Notes: generated from the letters alone by a model not told the origin. A stretch of DNA of 64,000 bases from Aplysia californica (GCF_000002075.1 NW_004797289.1:451153-515152), one strand, 5' to 3'. Shown: positions 37,401 to 52,400, numbered from the stretch's first letter. Numbers and translations are program-made.

Positions 37401-40400
37401 GAGTATGACAGATCCCGATTCCACATAAGGCATGCACCAACGTGAGCTGTGCAGAGAGCTCTAGATAGTAGATCTAGTAATCAAAATTCTAAAAAGGAAA
37501 TTCTGCTTCCAAGTTCAGTTTTTGTCATCCGGTGTTGCCTTCAACCCCACCCCCTTCCCTCCCCCGCGTGTGTCTTAAAAAAAATAAATCAATAATCCCC
37601 CCATTCCCAAGTCCTATACTTCGCAGCGCTCAGACTTTGCATGAACTTTGACGGCCTCAACCGTCACCGCTACTCATGATGTGACGAAAACGCACAGGTT
37701 CAATGACCGGTCACGACGGCGAGCCCGACAAGAAGCCTTCTTTTTCTTTCTGTTTTTTTTTTCACAAGTGACGGGACAAACGAATTATTTTCATGGCGAC
37801 ACAGCGTTTGTAATGCAGAACCTGCATGTTACATATTATGTGGCGCTATCGGACTACTATAGGCCCTACCGGCAAATTTCTTGGTGGTAACGAAAGCAAA
37901 AGTAGATCTTGATTTTCCCGATCGAGCTTCGGTATCGCACATACACTTCCACTTGTTGCCGCCATAACCGCCTGTGTGCGTGTAACGTACTCTCAGGCCG
38001 GGAAAGGGCAAATGAATTATATTATATCACAACCGCGACCCGCAAAAAAGGACTCAAGGGCGTTATCGTTATCGGATTTGATTTTCAAATATTCGAGAAC
38101 GTTTATGTATTTTCCCGGGTCTTTCACGGGGCAATTGACAGATTTCTTCAAATTCCCGGTGCATTCCGGGTCTCGGCGATTTTGTTCAAATTCTGGGGTA
38201 ATTTCAGGGGGCCCCAGCCTGGCAGTCACTCTGTACACGTGTTCCTGTCCGATCTGGCAAAATTCAAGGAGTTTTCAAGGAGATTTTTCCTTGAACGCAA
38301 ATCAAGGAGTTTTCAAGGACATTTTTCCTTGAAAGCAAATTCAAGCAGTTTTCAAGGACTCCTTGAATTCAATGAGGCCGCGGGAACCGTGGTATCAGTC
38401 AGAAACAGATATAGAACAGGGAAAATATTACAATAACGACTTTACGAAGAGGCAAAGGTGGTACATAATCTTTTCAATAGATAATTACAGCCATGCTGTC
38501 CATAACATTTTCACAACAGTACCTGTATTTTTTTTCTGACAGATCGCCCTGAGTCTGATGGTAGCAGCGGTTCGTCAGACACAAAAAGAATTGTTGGAGG
38601 GACTGTTGGAGCCACAGGCGTGCTTGCTCTGGGTGTCATATTCTGCTTATGGTTTGCCTGGATGAAAAAGCGCAAGGAAACGAGACAGGCCAACCACGAA
38701 CGGCAGAATGGGACAGTTAGTGTGACAATGAACAGGTGAGAGTCTATATAGATATTTCATGAATGTAACCTGAGAGTCTAGATATTTCTTGAATGTAACC
38801 TGAGAGTCTATAGAGGTACCTGAGTGTCTATAGAGGTGTTTCTTGAATGTAACCTGAGAGTCAATTGAGATATTTCTTGAGTGTAACCTGAAAGTCTGTG
38901 GAGTGGTTTCTTGAATGTAATCTATAGGGATGTTTTTATGGAGATGTTTCAGGAATATAACCTGTCATGGCTGTTAGGAAGAGGTACTTTAATTCACAGG
39001 CAGCCAGCGCGCCACATCTTGTAATCTGACCCCGGTCACCGGGTCATGAACTCACGGCCAGGGGAATTCCCCGTGTCCCGCTGACAGCGTTGTTCAGTTC
39101 ATTTTTAGGAAAATTAAACTTGCAAAATACGCCGATTGGTGACTTTGTTGTCTTTTTATTTGCCCGTTTGGAACAACAGGGAACTTCTATATGAAAAACC
39201 GATAAATATATATGTGAGGCAGCGTGGTGGAATCAGGCTCTCGTCAATTTTTGGGCATGTAGAGTAATTTGTATCATCTTAAAGCTTGTTCACTTGTCTT
39301 TATTTGGATGAAAAAATATATCCATTTATCTTGAATACAAGTCGAGATATTTGCAAATGAAGGAAGTGGGGGTCACCTGTTGTCAGAGGTAAAATTAGAG
39401 AGAAAATGACCGCCAAAGATAAATTATTTCCTTAGCTTAAGAGTCTGTGGTAACTGAAAATTTACTTTTATTGTGCCTTTAATCAACGTTTTTCTGAAAA
39501 ATTCACTCGGAAATGAGTTCTTTAATGTGCACGAAAGGTGTTGAGCCAAAAAACAAACATTCCATAAAAATTCATAAACCTGCGGAAAAATACTAGTTTC
39601 TTCATTTTGATTATTTTGACGAGAGCCTGATTCCACCACGCTGCCTCACATATAGCGTTCCAAAAATGGCTCATATTTTAACATTGCCCTTGGGGGGTGT
39701 ATATGTTAAAATAAAAATTTCAATCAAACAAAACTTAAAACATTACTTCAAATTCACTTAAAATACTTCAGAAATGGTCAAATATAAAACTCACTTTGCT
39801 GTTTTTGTGGGAAGTCCACGGTTTTGGAGTGGTGAAGAGTTGATTACACTGTCACCTTTTTTTCTTTGTTGGAGGCACGTCGGACAAAGGTCTAGGTTTG
39901 ACATGAGGTGCTGAGATTGCATGACAACTTTCAGCTGCTGTTCAGTATTGTGTATCCCAGCTCTTCTTCTCTCCAGTTTTGCCACAGAAGCATGGATAAG
40001 TTCACCACCCTGTTCCCCATGTAGAGCCAAACCAAACCCATATGTTTGTATCCACGGGAACAGTGGTTTTCTAGAATGTAGTGTTTGGGAAGTACCTTTT
40101 CACTAAAGTGTCTCCTGTATAATGACATATGAGTTTTGATACATGTTTCAATGTGTGGTTGTCTGTCTTTTGACACTGGTTGGCCATGTGAGATGTGGAT
40201 GTGAACGTCCCTAAATGCGTTGTTTAACTGATTGAATTTTTCTCTGAGAGTGTAAGCGGTGTCAATTATGTTTTGGTTGTGTGTGTTTTATACTGTTTCT
40301 TTTACAACAAATGCAGTGAGGTCTTTATAAACGCAACTCATGATGTATTTGTGGCAGTGATTGCCTATGAAAGGGCGGCTGTGATATGCCTGTGGAGTGA

Positions 40401-43400
40401 TGTTTTGTGAGTCTAGTATGGTGTCGAAATGAAAACAGATAGGGCCAGTCCTAGGGCTAAGGGGTTCATGCTCTAACTCAGACAACTTGTCTTCTTTCTC
40501 TGTCAGTTGGTTTTGAATGTTAACTCTCTCCTCTTCAGAGTCAGAAAGTATTACGCAACCTTCTAATTGTCTAATCTTACCGTTTAGTTCCTCTTCACTA
40601 CTCCAGTTTTTTCCATATGTACGTAGTGAGGACGAAACCCCTTTTAAGTCGTCTTTCTCTGATTGCTCACTTGGCTGTATGTCTATTGTGTGTATCGCTG
40701 TCTCTAGCAAACTATAGTGGTTCAGAACTATACCCAGAAGGATATGAAGGTATGTTGGTGCTACTTTAATGATTTTAATGTTTATAAGTGGGAGGTGTAA
40801 ACTATTGTGAAAACAAGCAACATTTTTCTTTAGGCCATGGCCATATTAAAAAAAACCGATTGTGTTTGCTTTTCATAGTTGCTGAAGAACGAGGGAGGAA
40901 ATATTTTTGTTGTCATGTCACCAGTTGAGATTTGGTCGTGAGGCACCACAAACATGAGAGAGGTCATAGATTTTAGAAATAAAGTCATAGTTCCCTGAAA
41001 GAAAAACAATTATCTTCTTCCTGTCCCATTCTAAATTTGAAAGCTCTTCAAGCTGAAGCTCCAGTAGAGACATGCATATCTTAAGATTATCATAGTTGTC
41101 TTTGATTTTTGCCATAGCGATGACAAACGTGTTGTGCTTGGAATTCGGTTTGTCAGTGTTAATAATCTGCATTGTAAATTTCAAGCTACTCTTTCCGTGA
41201 CCCCCCCCCCCAATTTCACCTATATTTCATCTTCTGGAATAGTAGAGTCATGCCATGTAAGTGTTTGGTGGTGCTTGTGCTGGTTAAGGAGTTCAGTAAC
41301 AAACTCACCTATGTTTGAAACTCTGGCAAATGCTGTCCTACATTTTTGTCCCGAACTATCAACAAAATCTACTTGTTTTGTGAGAATGTTACCCTCCGAT
41401 ATTCTTTTCATGGCCTCTGTTTGTGCTCGTTGGGCATTGATAGACCAGCTTCTTTCAAAAAACGCCTCAGGTGGTGTAACTGGCTCCATGAAAGGTCAGT
41501 TGTTTCTTTCATTGCTGAAATTTCTTCATTTGTCATTTGAGGTGCGCAACTGAACCTGGCTTTTTCACAAACTTTGTGTCCATATGGACTCTTCAGTTCA
41601 TTTGCATGTTCTGTGACGATGTTGTCTTTGGATGTGCCTACAATGCTTTCCCAAACAATGGAAAGTAATTTGGCCGTCTTTCATTTTATGCTTGTTTTTG
41701 CCTGTGATAATTGTTTCCTTGATTTCTTTGGTCGTGCTAGAAGTACTGACTGCCCTCCTGTTTTGCATTCAAACGTGTTTGTTTTTGAGTTATGCAATTT
41801 TCGTCTCACAAAATTTGTGTGTAGTTATTCTTCAGCTTTTTCTAGTGGCTGTGAAGGTGATTTTTGTAAAGATTAATGAAAGTATCTGTCAGTTTTGAAT
41901 GCTTGTGATGTTTTCATGTCTGCTACATTTGGTTTGGGTTTGGCTGGTGTAGAGCAAACAATAGGGCGGGGTGGGGGTCCCATTAACTGTGCCTCCGTCG
42001 TGTTACTGTAATCATCTCCTATTTCAGTCTCTATTGATTTGTTCACTGTGTCGGTGAGTCTTACTGTGTTGTCTCCTGGTGTTGCCGTGTCACTGTGTTG
42101 TATCTGGTGTGAGTGTGTGTGCACTCACATCTGTGTCAGCCTGTGATGATGCTGTTGTGTCTGTACAAATGGAATCTGATGTTATTGTTGTGTGTCGTGT
42201 GCATTTTTTTGAGATTGCAGCTAGCTGTGTGGGGCTACCCTTTTTGGTCTAGTTGCCCAAAGAAGTCTCATAATGGCGCAAGCATGTGGGGCAGCTATCA
42301 GTTGGCAATGTTGGGTCATACTCGCACAAAGTATGGCTACTTCTTTCGGCGAGTTCCCTTGCCTGTGTTATAGTGCCCTGATAGCCATGTTTCTTTGTAT
42401 GTCTTCTCTTGTCCACGCAAGCTTTGCAGATGGTTTTTGAATGTACTGTCTGTGAGCCCGTCGTAATGCTAACACCAAAGGCCAAGAGAATGTCTGACGC
42501 AAATTTAGAACACTGCAGGGGTCGCCTTTTCTGTGCCTTCTGCTTGACTGACAGTCTTGTGCCACCACAAGTTCCTCAAAGTTCGTGCACCTTTTGAAAA
42601 TGCGAATCCTCTGAATGTTTCTCCATTTCTTAACTGGGCTAAAGTATTCCAAAAAGTCGATAAGAAAAATGTTGGAAAAATAACGCGATATTTAAGAAGA
42701 GAAATGAAAGATCACATCCGAGTGAATCACAGGGGAGTGGGTACCCTTTTAAAAAAAAATCCTATAAAATCACACATTCACTTCTCACAAATAACACTTG
42801 CTCACAGTTCAAGTATTGCTACCTCAAGTGAAGCACAGAAATCTGAGTGAAAATCTGAGTTAAGCTTTTGAGAAAATAAACTCCAAAATGGAATATAATT
42901 CAAAATGCAACTTTAGATGAACAAAACACTTGTACTGTGTAGGTAGTCCTTCGTTGCCGAAGATGACGATGAATCCTGCAGCTCATCTGTGGACGCACAT
43001 GTGGCTGTGTGATCCGATCCTGGATGTACAATGTCTGTTGCAGTGGGGACACTGGAATGTCGTGGATGGGGTGGTTGGATTATGTCTCCTCTCTCTTCTG
43101 GTAGTCAGCCTCTCCCTGTAGTTTGTATCACTGTTTCTGCTGGCAATACGGACGGCCCTGCGCCAGGCGTTTCTTTCGGTGGCGGTTCTTTTGAACACTT
43201 GTACTGCAAAGTGCTTAAATGCTATAACACCAGTGAGATTTCCGAAGTGAAAGCGGGTTCGTCTTGTTAGTCTTAAGATGGTCTTTAAAATGAAATGTTA
43301 AACTGGCTTCTAGGTTTATCAGATCAGGAGAAATAACGAGAGAAAGTGATACGAAAATTACCGGAACCGAGTTACGCAGGCACGGCGGCGGGCATCGCTA

Positions 43401-46400
43401 TCGTAACGGTTGTTAAGTACGGGAGTGGCCGACTGACACTGATTTATTACCTTCACGCGGGAGGTCAGACCGGTGCTCAGCCACCACTTTCAGTGGGGTT
43501 TTAACAGCCGTGCTGTGTATGTATTGTAATGTATTAGCTGTTTCATATACTCTGATTACTTTATGCACTATAGTTTCTGGAATGTAACCTGTGTATGTAT
43601 TGTAGCCTAACGTATTCACTAGGCTACTTCAAAGTACAGTCAAACCTGGGTAAAACAGCCGTCCATTGTCAAGGAGAAAAGTGGCCGTATAAGACAGGTG
43701 GCATTCTTAGAAGTTTTTTTGTTTTATTGTTTTGTTGGTTTGTTATTTTGTGATAAGGGTAAAATAAATAAAATATTATGTAAGTAAGACGAAGACCAAG
43801 TGCCATGGTAAAACAAACACGAGGGTCGCCACCACTCGGAGAACGAGCGACGCTTCTGTCGCAAGTTCACGTCAACTTTGTTACAGATTAGGTAAACAAA
43901 ACAGTGACCAGTCACCTCACATACGATTTGTGCGTGAGTTGTTGGCGCGGCTTATAGGTTATGACGGATCACACTTCCCCCACCAGCAGTTGAAAATTTA
44001 TTGTTAGGCCTACCCATTGGTCAACTTGGGTAAACATTATCTCTTACCGTTGGCACTTATATGACTTTTAATGTTTTGCAAATTCTGTAAAACACTGACT
44101 AAAACAAAATAATTTTTTTTTTTTAACTTGGAAAGCTGTAAACTGGTGTGTTGAAGCATAACGATTGGATTTTTAGAATGGCCTTGGTGTTTTAAGACTT
44201 TGTTAGAGTAGAGGGGCGACTCGCAGTTGTAGCCGGCCAAAGACGGTCCCAAACTAATATTCTTGTCATTACATTGGTACTCTTCAGCGTTTCTTCAACT
44301 ATCTGTACGTCATGTCGATATATATATGGCATGCAACCATATGCTGACAAAACACCTTTTTTTATTCTCAAAAGTTTTGAGAAAAAAAGGCATTTTTGTC
44401 AGTGTAACCATCAAAGAAAATGCGTTCTTTCGAAATTTGAATTCCAATGTATTAATAATCTAGTCACAGTTTCACTTAGGCTTTTTCATACAAGTAGGGT
44501 AACTGATCAGGGTATTAATTTAGCAAATAAATAAAATTGGCGCCAAAAATGAAAAAATAAAAAATTTCCATTTTGTCTGCTTGGAGCAGCATAGCGGTTA
44601 GATTCATCCTGTTGTACGCAGAAAGCATAATAAGTTTTCATTCGTGAGTGGGAAGTTTTGACCTAGGGTTTTGGGGGTGGTTTTTTTTTAGTATGTCTGT
44701 CTGTTTGGATTTTGTATCTCACTTAGCTCAGATAGTGGCTCTGACAGGAAGGGTCAAAGCAGCCTTTCTCCTAAATGATCTAAATATAGTGTTGATGAAA
44801 GGGGTCAGGAAAGCTGGTTTGCTCCTTCTTTCCTGTCAAACATCTATCTTCCTTATCTCCCCTCCTTCTTTTTTGTGTTTGTTAATCTCTTGTAACACCT
44901 CTATATGACCTTATTGTGTTGCAAGTGCCGTAAAACTCTTTAAAAACTAAACTTAAAAACTAACAGAACCATAGATTTGATCCACAAGAGCTGCCCTAGA
45001 GGGGAAAATGTGATTGTTCAAAGGTTTTGCTTTTTATTATTTTTTTCAGACAAGAGTCTTCCATATACATTGTGAGGCCAGTTATAGTGGACACTTTCAG
45101 CTCCCCGCCTCCTTACGCTGCCTATGCCAACCATGAGTATGATCCGGAACTACCTCCGTATCCAGCCACGGAACATGACCTCAGCCTCACATATCAGCGC
45201 CAGGACTCTCCTCCCAGGTCAGAGCTCTTAGTTATTAATTATTAGAACCTGAAGATAAACACCTTTGAGCTTGTAACAACTATAATCCATAGCACCGTGC
45301 CAGTTGACCGGTATGAGGAAAGAGCACTGAATTTTTGGGCCGAAAAAGACAGCAATTTTCGATCAGTCAGAACGTCAGTTTCTGTCAACAAGCTATTATA
45401 GGATACCAATGTCACTCTTTTACACATGTTTTGATCACATTCTGTACTGATTTTCTGAGTTTTTTCACTATGAAGTGCTCTCTCCTTGAACCCAAAAGCT
45501 CAGAAGGCCAGGTTTTGGGTACAATTAGGATCAGGAGCCTAGGGCTCGAAGGCTTAAAGACACTGGAAACTGTTGACTCCAATCTCTCTCTCTCTTTCTT
45601 CTGGCTCTGTGGCATCATAAACGGTCAGCGATGCCGACACGACGCAGGAACTCAACACTTGCCCGGGGGTCCTTGAAAAGTGCTGAAAGTGTGTTACTGA
45701 AATGTTCCAGCAGACGGGGTCTGGCACGATAGTTGGCAGCACTTCTCAGGAACACATGGTCCATAGTTTCGTCCTCCTCCTTGCAGGCTCGACAGGATGG
45801 ATCTGGGTTGTCTGCTGGCGCAATTTTGTGGAGATATGATCTCAGCTTGGGCGATTTTCCACCAGCTCTCATTTGGGAGAGAAGCCGGTGGTACTGTCGT
45901 CTGAGCGAGGCCTCAAGCTGGTATGATGGCGGCTGGGCAAACGGCAGTTTGGGTTTCGCCTCTCTCTTTCACTTTGCGCGGGTCGATCGGTGGATGATGG
46001 CTTTAGCTGTCGAGAAATCGATTGGCGTGTTAATCTAGGTAAGCGCTGTTGCTTCTTTGGCGATGCTGTCAACTTCCTCGTTCCCAGCCAGTCCAGCGTG
46101 GCCTGGAATCCACTGTAAGTGAATGGAACATTCGGAGCGTTGACAGAGGGTGTGCAGACGCTGCCAGATTGAGCACGTCACCTTTTCCGATTAGCTGGTA
46201 AGGCTGTATGAGAGGCACATGACTGCTGACCTGGAGTCAGTGTATACATGGATGCGTACACTGTTTGGAAGGTTGCCTGCTGTACGTAGTGAAACGAGCA
46301 TGCCCAGCGCTGTGTCGAGAGCTACACAGGGATGTAAATCTTCCGGCTTTTTCCGTTTTTTTCGGCGGACTTCCCATTTGGGCCCCAGCTTTTAACAAAA

Positions 46401-49400
46401 GTCTACAATAAACAATACATATACTAAATAGAGATTATATTTGTAATAGAGGGAAAGAAGCAAATATTCTTTACTTTAGTCTCACTGTAGATTTATTCTT
46501 ATTTCAGTTCATGCGCGTGACATATATTTTCTGGCTTTTTTTTCAAAACCTGTTTACATCCCTGGCTACAAGCTCGGTCCTGTAGCTGGAACAATACCGG
46601 CCTGCGGGTACACGGTGGTCGAGTTCGGTATCACTGGTCTTGATCAGAATTCCACTGCCTCCATATTCGGTATGGTGCTTAGCTGAACCATCAGTCCAGA
46701 CTTCACGTCGGGCAGGGGGAACGATCGAATGGTAGCCTCAGCTGCTGTTTTCCTGACTGCTGGTTCATTAGCAGGCTTGCAGTTGACGACAAGATCGGTG
46801 CTAAAAGTCACGTTGCATGAGGCAGCCTTCCATGGTTGGGGGGGGGGGTAAAACTACCAGCTCCTCACGTGGGTACGTATCCAGTTCAGTTTTGGCTACG
46901 AGGTTCTGGGCATGCTTTCTCCAGTTTGACTTGCCTGTCCGCGTGGGCACTGATTTTGTTGCAGAGGCTCTGCATTGGTTTGTTGCTGGCAGACGCATGG
47001 ACTTCTCGAGTGAGATGGCAGTCAAGGCATCAGCTCTATGCCTTAGTTGTAAAATGTCTGCTTCGATGACACGAGTATCCTTTGAGCAGCCCGTGATGAT
47101 TCTTGCTGCTTCATTCTGCTTTCTTTCCAGTTTCTGCAAGTTGGAAGGTTTGACAAGAGGCATGTAGGCAGAGGCACAATAGTCGATAGCTGACGGAAAA
47201 GTGGCATAATATACTGGCTTTATGCATTCCCTTGAGGCACCACAGGTGGTGCCTGTAAGGCCTTTCAATGGTCAAAGTCTGCTTGACAGTTTTAGGTCAA
47301 GGTTTTGGATGTGGGCGTTGGAGGATAGAGTATGATCCAGTGTGACCCCAAGTAAGGTGGGGTTGGAGTTGAAGGTGATGGGGGAGCCTTTTAGCAAGAG
47401 TGCTGGTTTTCGCTTGGCCTCGTGGGTGCTGGTGGTGAAGAGGGTGCACTCTGTTTTCTATGTACTGATCTCCGTCTTGTTTTGCTTTGCCCACTGCTCA
47501 AGTGAGTTTATGGCTGCTTGGACACTGATTTATGTCTTCGTTGGACCTTAACTTGTGAAAGCCCAATTGATTGTTGCTCAGCAAGTTGTTGCTCTCCAGA
47601 AAGTACATCAGGCGGGTCTTGATGGGGGTCTCCATCAGCTTAGCAAGGCAGCTGGTGAGACTGATGGCGCGGTAGGACCCAATCTTGTCTGCAGGCTTAT
47701 TCTTCTTGGGTATCGGTATGATTTTGGCACATCGCCAGCTGTTTGGGACAATGGCCATTTCCCAAGGTTGACACCAATGGAAACAATTAGGTTGCTGGGA
47801 CACTTGGACTAACTTTAAACCTTTGAACATCTAGTAATATAGAAAGCAAAAGAGACAGAAGTAGTCCAAGACTATCTTGCTTATAGAACTTGAACAGATA
47901 GGTTACAGGATAAGACCAGGATAGTATAGTTGTTTTTTTGAGAATGTCCAAGTAGAGAAATGAGTGGCAAACCATTGTTGAAGTCTGTTTCAGATAGGCA
48001 TTTAAAGAAGAAACCTATTGCATTTATTTTCAATTAAAGAAAAACATTGTGTTTAAATGTAGGTATTTTTACACAACCTCGAGACACAATTTGGATCATG
48101 TTGAAGACAGGCTTCTGACCCTCCCTGTCAGGGCCACCCAGGCTGAGAGGGATGAATCCCAGCTGAAAGATTGAGACACTTGATAAAAATTTTCTTTTCA
48201 TTCGGGAATCGAATTCAGATCTCCTGCATACGATAGGGAAGTGCCTAACTGCAACACCACAGATGCTGTTAGGAAATGAGTGGAGGGGTGATATCTTGGA
48301 GAAGGTGCTTTTCTCAAAGAAGAAACATGCTACAACTGCAACAGTGTACCTTTTAATATCAATAGGGATGCAGACTCAATAAAAGATCCCAGGAAACATA
48401 TTGAAAGAGATGTGAAACTGTTTAACACCCCCCCCCCCTCCTCCCCTCCCTATAATTTGCCAATAACCAAGAAAGATGCAGATCCAGCCAAAGCCTTTCC
48501 TAGTAAACATGGTGATAATTACTAATAATTGTAAATGACGATATTGACTTTGTCAAAGGTAAACTTGTGAAAAAAGATGTTCACCCTTTCAGAGTGTAGT
48601 GAACTTGTGAATATGAAAGCTGACCGTGTAAAAGACAACTTTAAATCTGTGAAAAAAAGATGCTAACATTGTAGTCTGACATAAGTAAACCATTGGTGAG
48701 GGTCCATTTGGTTCTTTGAGAATGATTATATTTATTTGTGTTGCAACACGCGGGAATTAGGTGCTTGAGAGTTTTTGGACTTTTGGAGTTATTGGTATAA
48801 TCTTAATTCCTGATAATTTGCCTTGATTTTGATGAAAAAATGTCGAACGTTCAAGTTGAGATATTTGTGATTGAAGAAGGTGGGGGTCGCCTGGTGTCAG
48901 AGGTAAAATTAGCGAGAAAATGGCTGTCGAAGTTAGGTGACTTCCTACGCTTTGGAAACTGCAAATTTACATTTTTTGTTTCTTTGTTCAACATTTTTTC
49001 AATAAAAGTCAAGCAGGAATGTGTATTAAAATGGACAAAAGTTGTTGTTCCAAAAAAGAAAAATTAAGTTAAAAATGCTCAATGAATAGTAAATGTTGTT
49101 TTTTTCGATTTCATTGTTTTGATGAGCGCCTGATTTTACCACGATGCAATACATTTGTTGTTTATTCTGAGCACTTTCTTCACTATCTGATGTGTTGCAT
49201 TATTTTTTTCCTGTTCTCAATAGCTATGATCTTGTGGATGGTGCAGATCCCCCGCCATATACAGAACATGGATCCAACAGCCACAATGGAAACCCAAATC
49301 AAGGAGGTGTGTCGTTTGAGTTCTTTATTTTTTGCATTTTGAAGATAACTAAAAGTCTTGACTGTTCCTTTATTCATCTCATGTGATTCTTGCCACTTCA

Positions 49401-52400
49401 CCGTAATTATGACCATTAGTGCTACCTACTAGTAGAATCATGTTGGCCACCATATTAATTGGTTTGTGAGTTGGCTTACACTTGGTGACCACACTGGCTA
49501 AAATGAACTTTTACAGGTTCTGTATAATCCGGTTATTTTGACATGCTTTGGGAAGTGGATTTGATATCGATATATAAAAACATCAATAAATGAAGATATA
49601 AAGCCAAAGATGAAAAAACAAGGGGAGGTAAGCAGTAAAAAGACAACACTACTTTTTTAAGCTGGTTGCTTCCCTTGATTCTTACACAATTACACAGTGA
49701 AACTAACAAGAGGCTGAAGGGGCGCACACTACTCATCAGTGAAAACTTTGTTGTAGCATCCTTGTAAGGCCCGTTTATGGCAGCTTTTTTGTTGGGGAAA
49801 ATGGAAAGGCGAGGCACTGACTCACTGACCGTGGCACTTGCCAGCGATAGACTGAGAATGGGATGGGAAAGGGGAGTCGGAGATCGGGAGTGGGGGTAGG
49901 GAGGTGATGCCCAGCGCGCGAGATGCTCACGTAGGTTAGGCACTGTACTGTGTTGGAGACTACACTGTGTAGGCTCTACATGACCTACTAAAGCCTGGTG
50001 TGTCAAATAGGCTACTTGGCGAGTACGCAGACTTAATGAAGAACTAATGCGTTGACCGTTAACTTGGCTTCTTCCCAATTTATGTTCGTAGGTTATGCCA
50101 GGTACCCAGGAAGCATGTCGATAAAGCAGAGTGGGCCCCCAAAAAAAATCGATATAAGAGAAATTGTTTAGTGAAGATAATGAAGGAAAAATTTTGTAAT
50201 TGGAAAATATGTCGATTTGTCAAAATGTCAATACATAGGCTGTCAATATAAGTGGATTATACTGTATAGAGAAACTCTAACTTCCAAGTTCATACTGCTC
50301 TATATTTTGACTATTTTTGCCATAGCATCTTCTCTATCTCTGGTGGCCATTTGACAGAGTAAACCGTTTCAGACTGTGGAAGACACTTGAAAAGTATGGT
50401 GTAAGAGGACGACTGTAAGACAATGTTAGAGCTCTATATGCCAACAGTAGAAGCTCAGTAATAACAAAGGAAGGCAATACAAGACTGGTTGAAAGTTAAA
50501 TCTTGAGTATGACAGGGATGAGTTTTATCTACCCTCCTTTTTATAATATACATGGACACAATAATGCAAGATGCAAACCAAAGCCCACAAAGCCTAAATT
50601 AACTTCTGTTTGCAAATGACCAATGTCTTATTCATTCAAACCAACAAAGTATTCAAAATCACACTACCCAACTGCGAGAAATTTGACATGAGAATGAGCT
50701 AGAGTTGGGGCGAGTGGACGGACGGCTTAGTTACTTGCTTACTCAGTCAGAGCGAGCGGGTAACGGACGGCCTTGGGAGCGGACTGTGAGCCTCAAGACA
50801 GTTGGTTTTATGGGTCCGCTCCACAGTTTTACTCTCTCAGCGAGTGGACTGCGGACCTCAAGCAAAGATAGTATACTCTGCGGTATAGTATCTTTGCCTC
50901 AAGTCGGTTCGTTTCTTGGGCCCGCTCCACAATTGGTCGCTCTTAAGCACAAGGGGGCTGTCCCAAAAAATGCTGTTTTGAGAAAATCGAAAGTAAAGTT
51001 TTTGCCCCTTGTTCAGTTTCTTTAAAACTGGGGAGGGGGGGTAGAGAAATTTCCGCCTTGAACGCCTAGCTACATTATGGGGCAGGAGGGAGATTTTTTT
51101 GGGGGTGGGGGTTGGAAGAGTATAAGTAGTATCCAATGGAAGGAGTCGCTCCCCGTCTGTCCACCCGCTCGCCGTCCGCCCGCTCGCCGCTTGCCACTGG
51201 CTTGAATGCATGGAGTCATGGAGTCTCTCCATCCGCCCGTTGGCCTGCTTGCTAAAGGAACTGTTTTCTCTGTCCGATGTGTAGCGAGTAGGGAGTAGCT
51301 AACGAATCTTCACAAGTGGACGGCTCATAACCCGTCCACTCGTTTGCGGGTAGTTCCAGCGAACCGTTCGCTACTCTTGGACGCTGATTTAGTGAGCCCG
51401 ACCCAACTCTAGAATTAGCACATCAAAACAAAAGTTATGAAAGTCAGCTGAAACCATAATCCCCTGAACATTCATGTCAGTAGTAAAAAGCTAAAACAGG
51501 TCCAGGAGTTTAAATATCTTGGCAACACTTTTTAAAAAAATGGGTCCATAGACAGAGAAATGTAAACTCAAAAAGCTAACACCATCACCTACCAGCTCTC
51601 ACGCTTCTATCTCAACAAAATATGTCCATGGACACAAAGAGACAGCTTCTCACTTCAATATTTATACCAACATTATGGTACAAGAGCCATACCTAGATAT
51701 TACATAAAACCCGTGAAAGTAAAATCACTGCCTGTGAGATGAATTGTCTCTGCAAAACCCTTAACATCACAAGAAGAGACAGGCGGAGAAATGAAGAAGT
51801 AAGAACAATTATAGGCACGGAGTCCTGCTTGCATTTCATAGAAAAACACAGAATAAAATGGTTTGGCCACATGGTACGAATGTCATCTAGCCAGCCAGCC
51901 TCTAGAGCCAATAGTAATCAGGCTATGAAGGAAGCGGTAGGCCACGCACAAGATGGATTGAGGGAGTTAGGAAACCCTGAGAAATTATAACATCCCAATT
52001 GAAAGAGCTGCAGAGTTGTCTTTCCTTAGAAAAATGCGGCTACAGAGGATGAAAAAGTATGAGTAAATATCGACTTTGTAAGATGTGTCTCTTACTCATG
52101 ACTGGGGCCTTCGCTGTGGCCCTTTTGGTTTATTTGGTGCTTTTTTACTTAATTGTGCTGGGTAGTGATGAACACCTTTTCTGCTAGTTTAGTAAATCCA
52201 GATGTCTTCATGATTTATAACACATTTATAAAGGGAACACATTTATAAAGTGGGAATTTTTATTTAGTGTTTGTCTTCTGTTAGTGTTAGCGGATCTACA
52301 GTGCTGCCATAATTTTTTTCATGTGGCTAGTTTTTGCTTTTTATGAAGTATTTACCAAATCAGGTTTGAGTGGTTGGATAGTCACAGTGCAGAATTGGCA

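Noticed and set aside
37909-38436. Open frame of 175 codons
   Set aside because: It lies within a non-coding hAT-like element and has no recognisable domain or composition of a gene.
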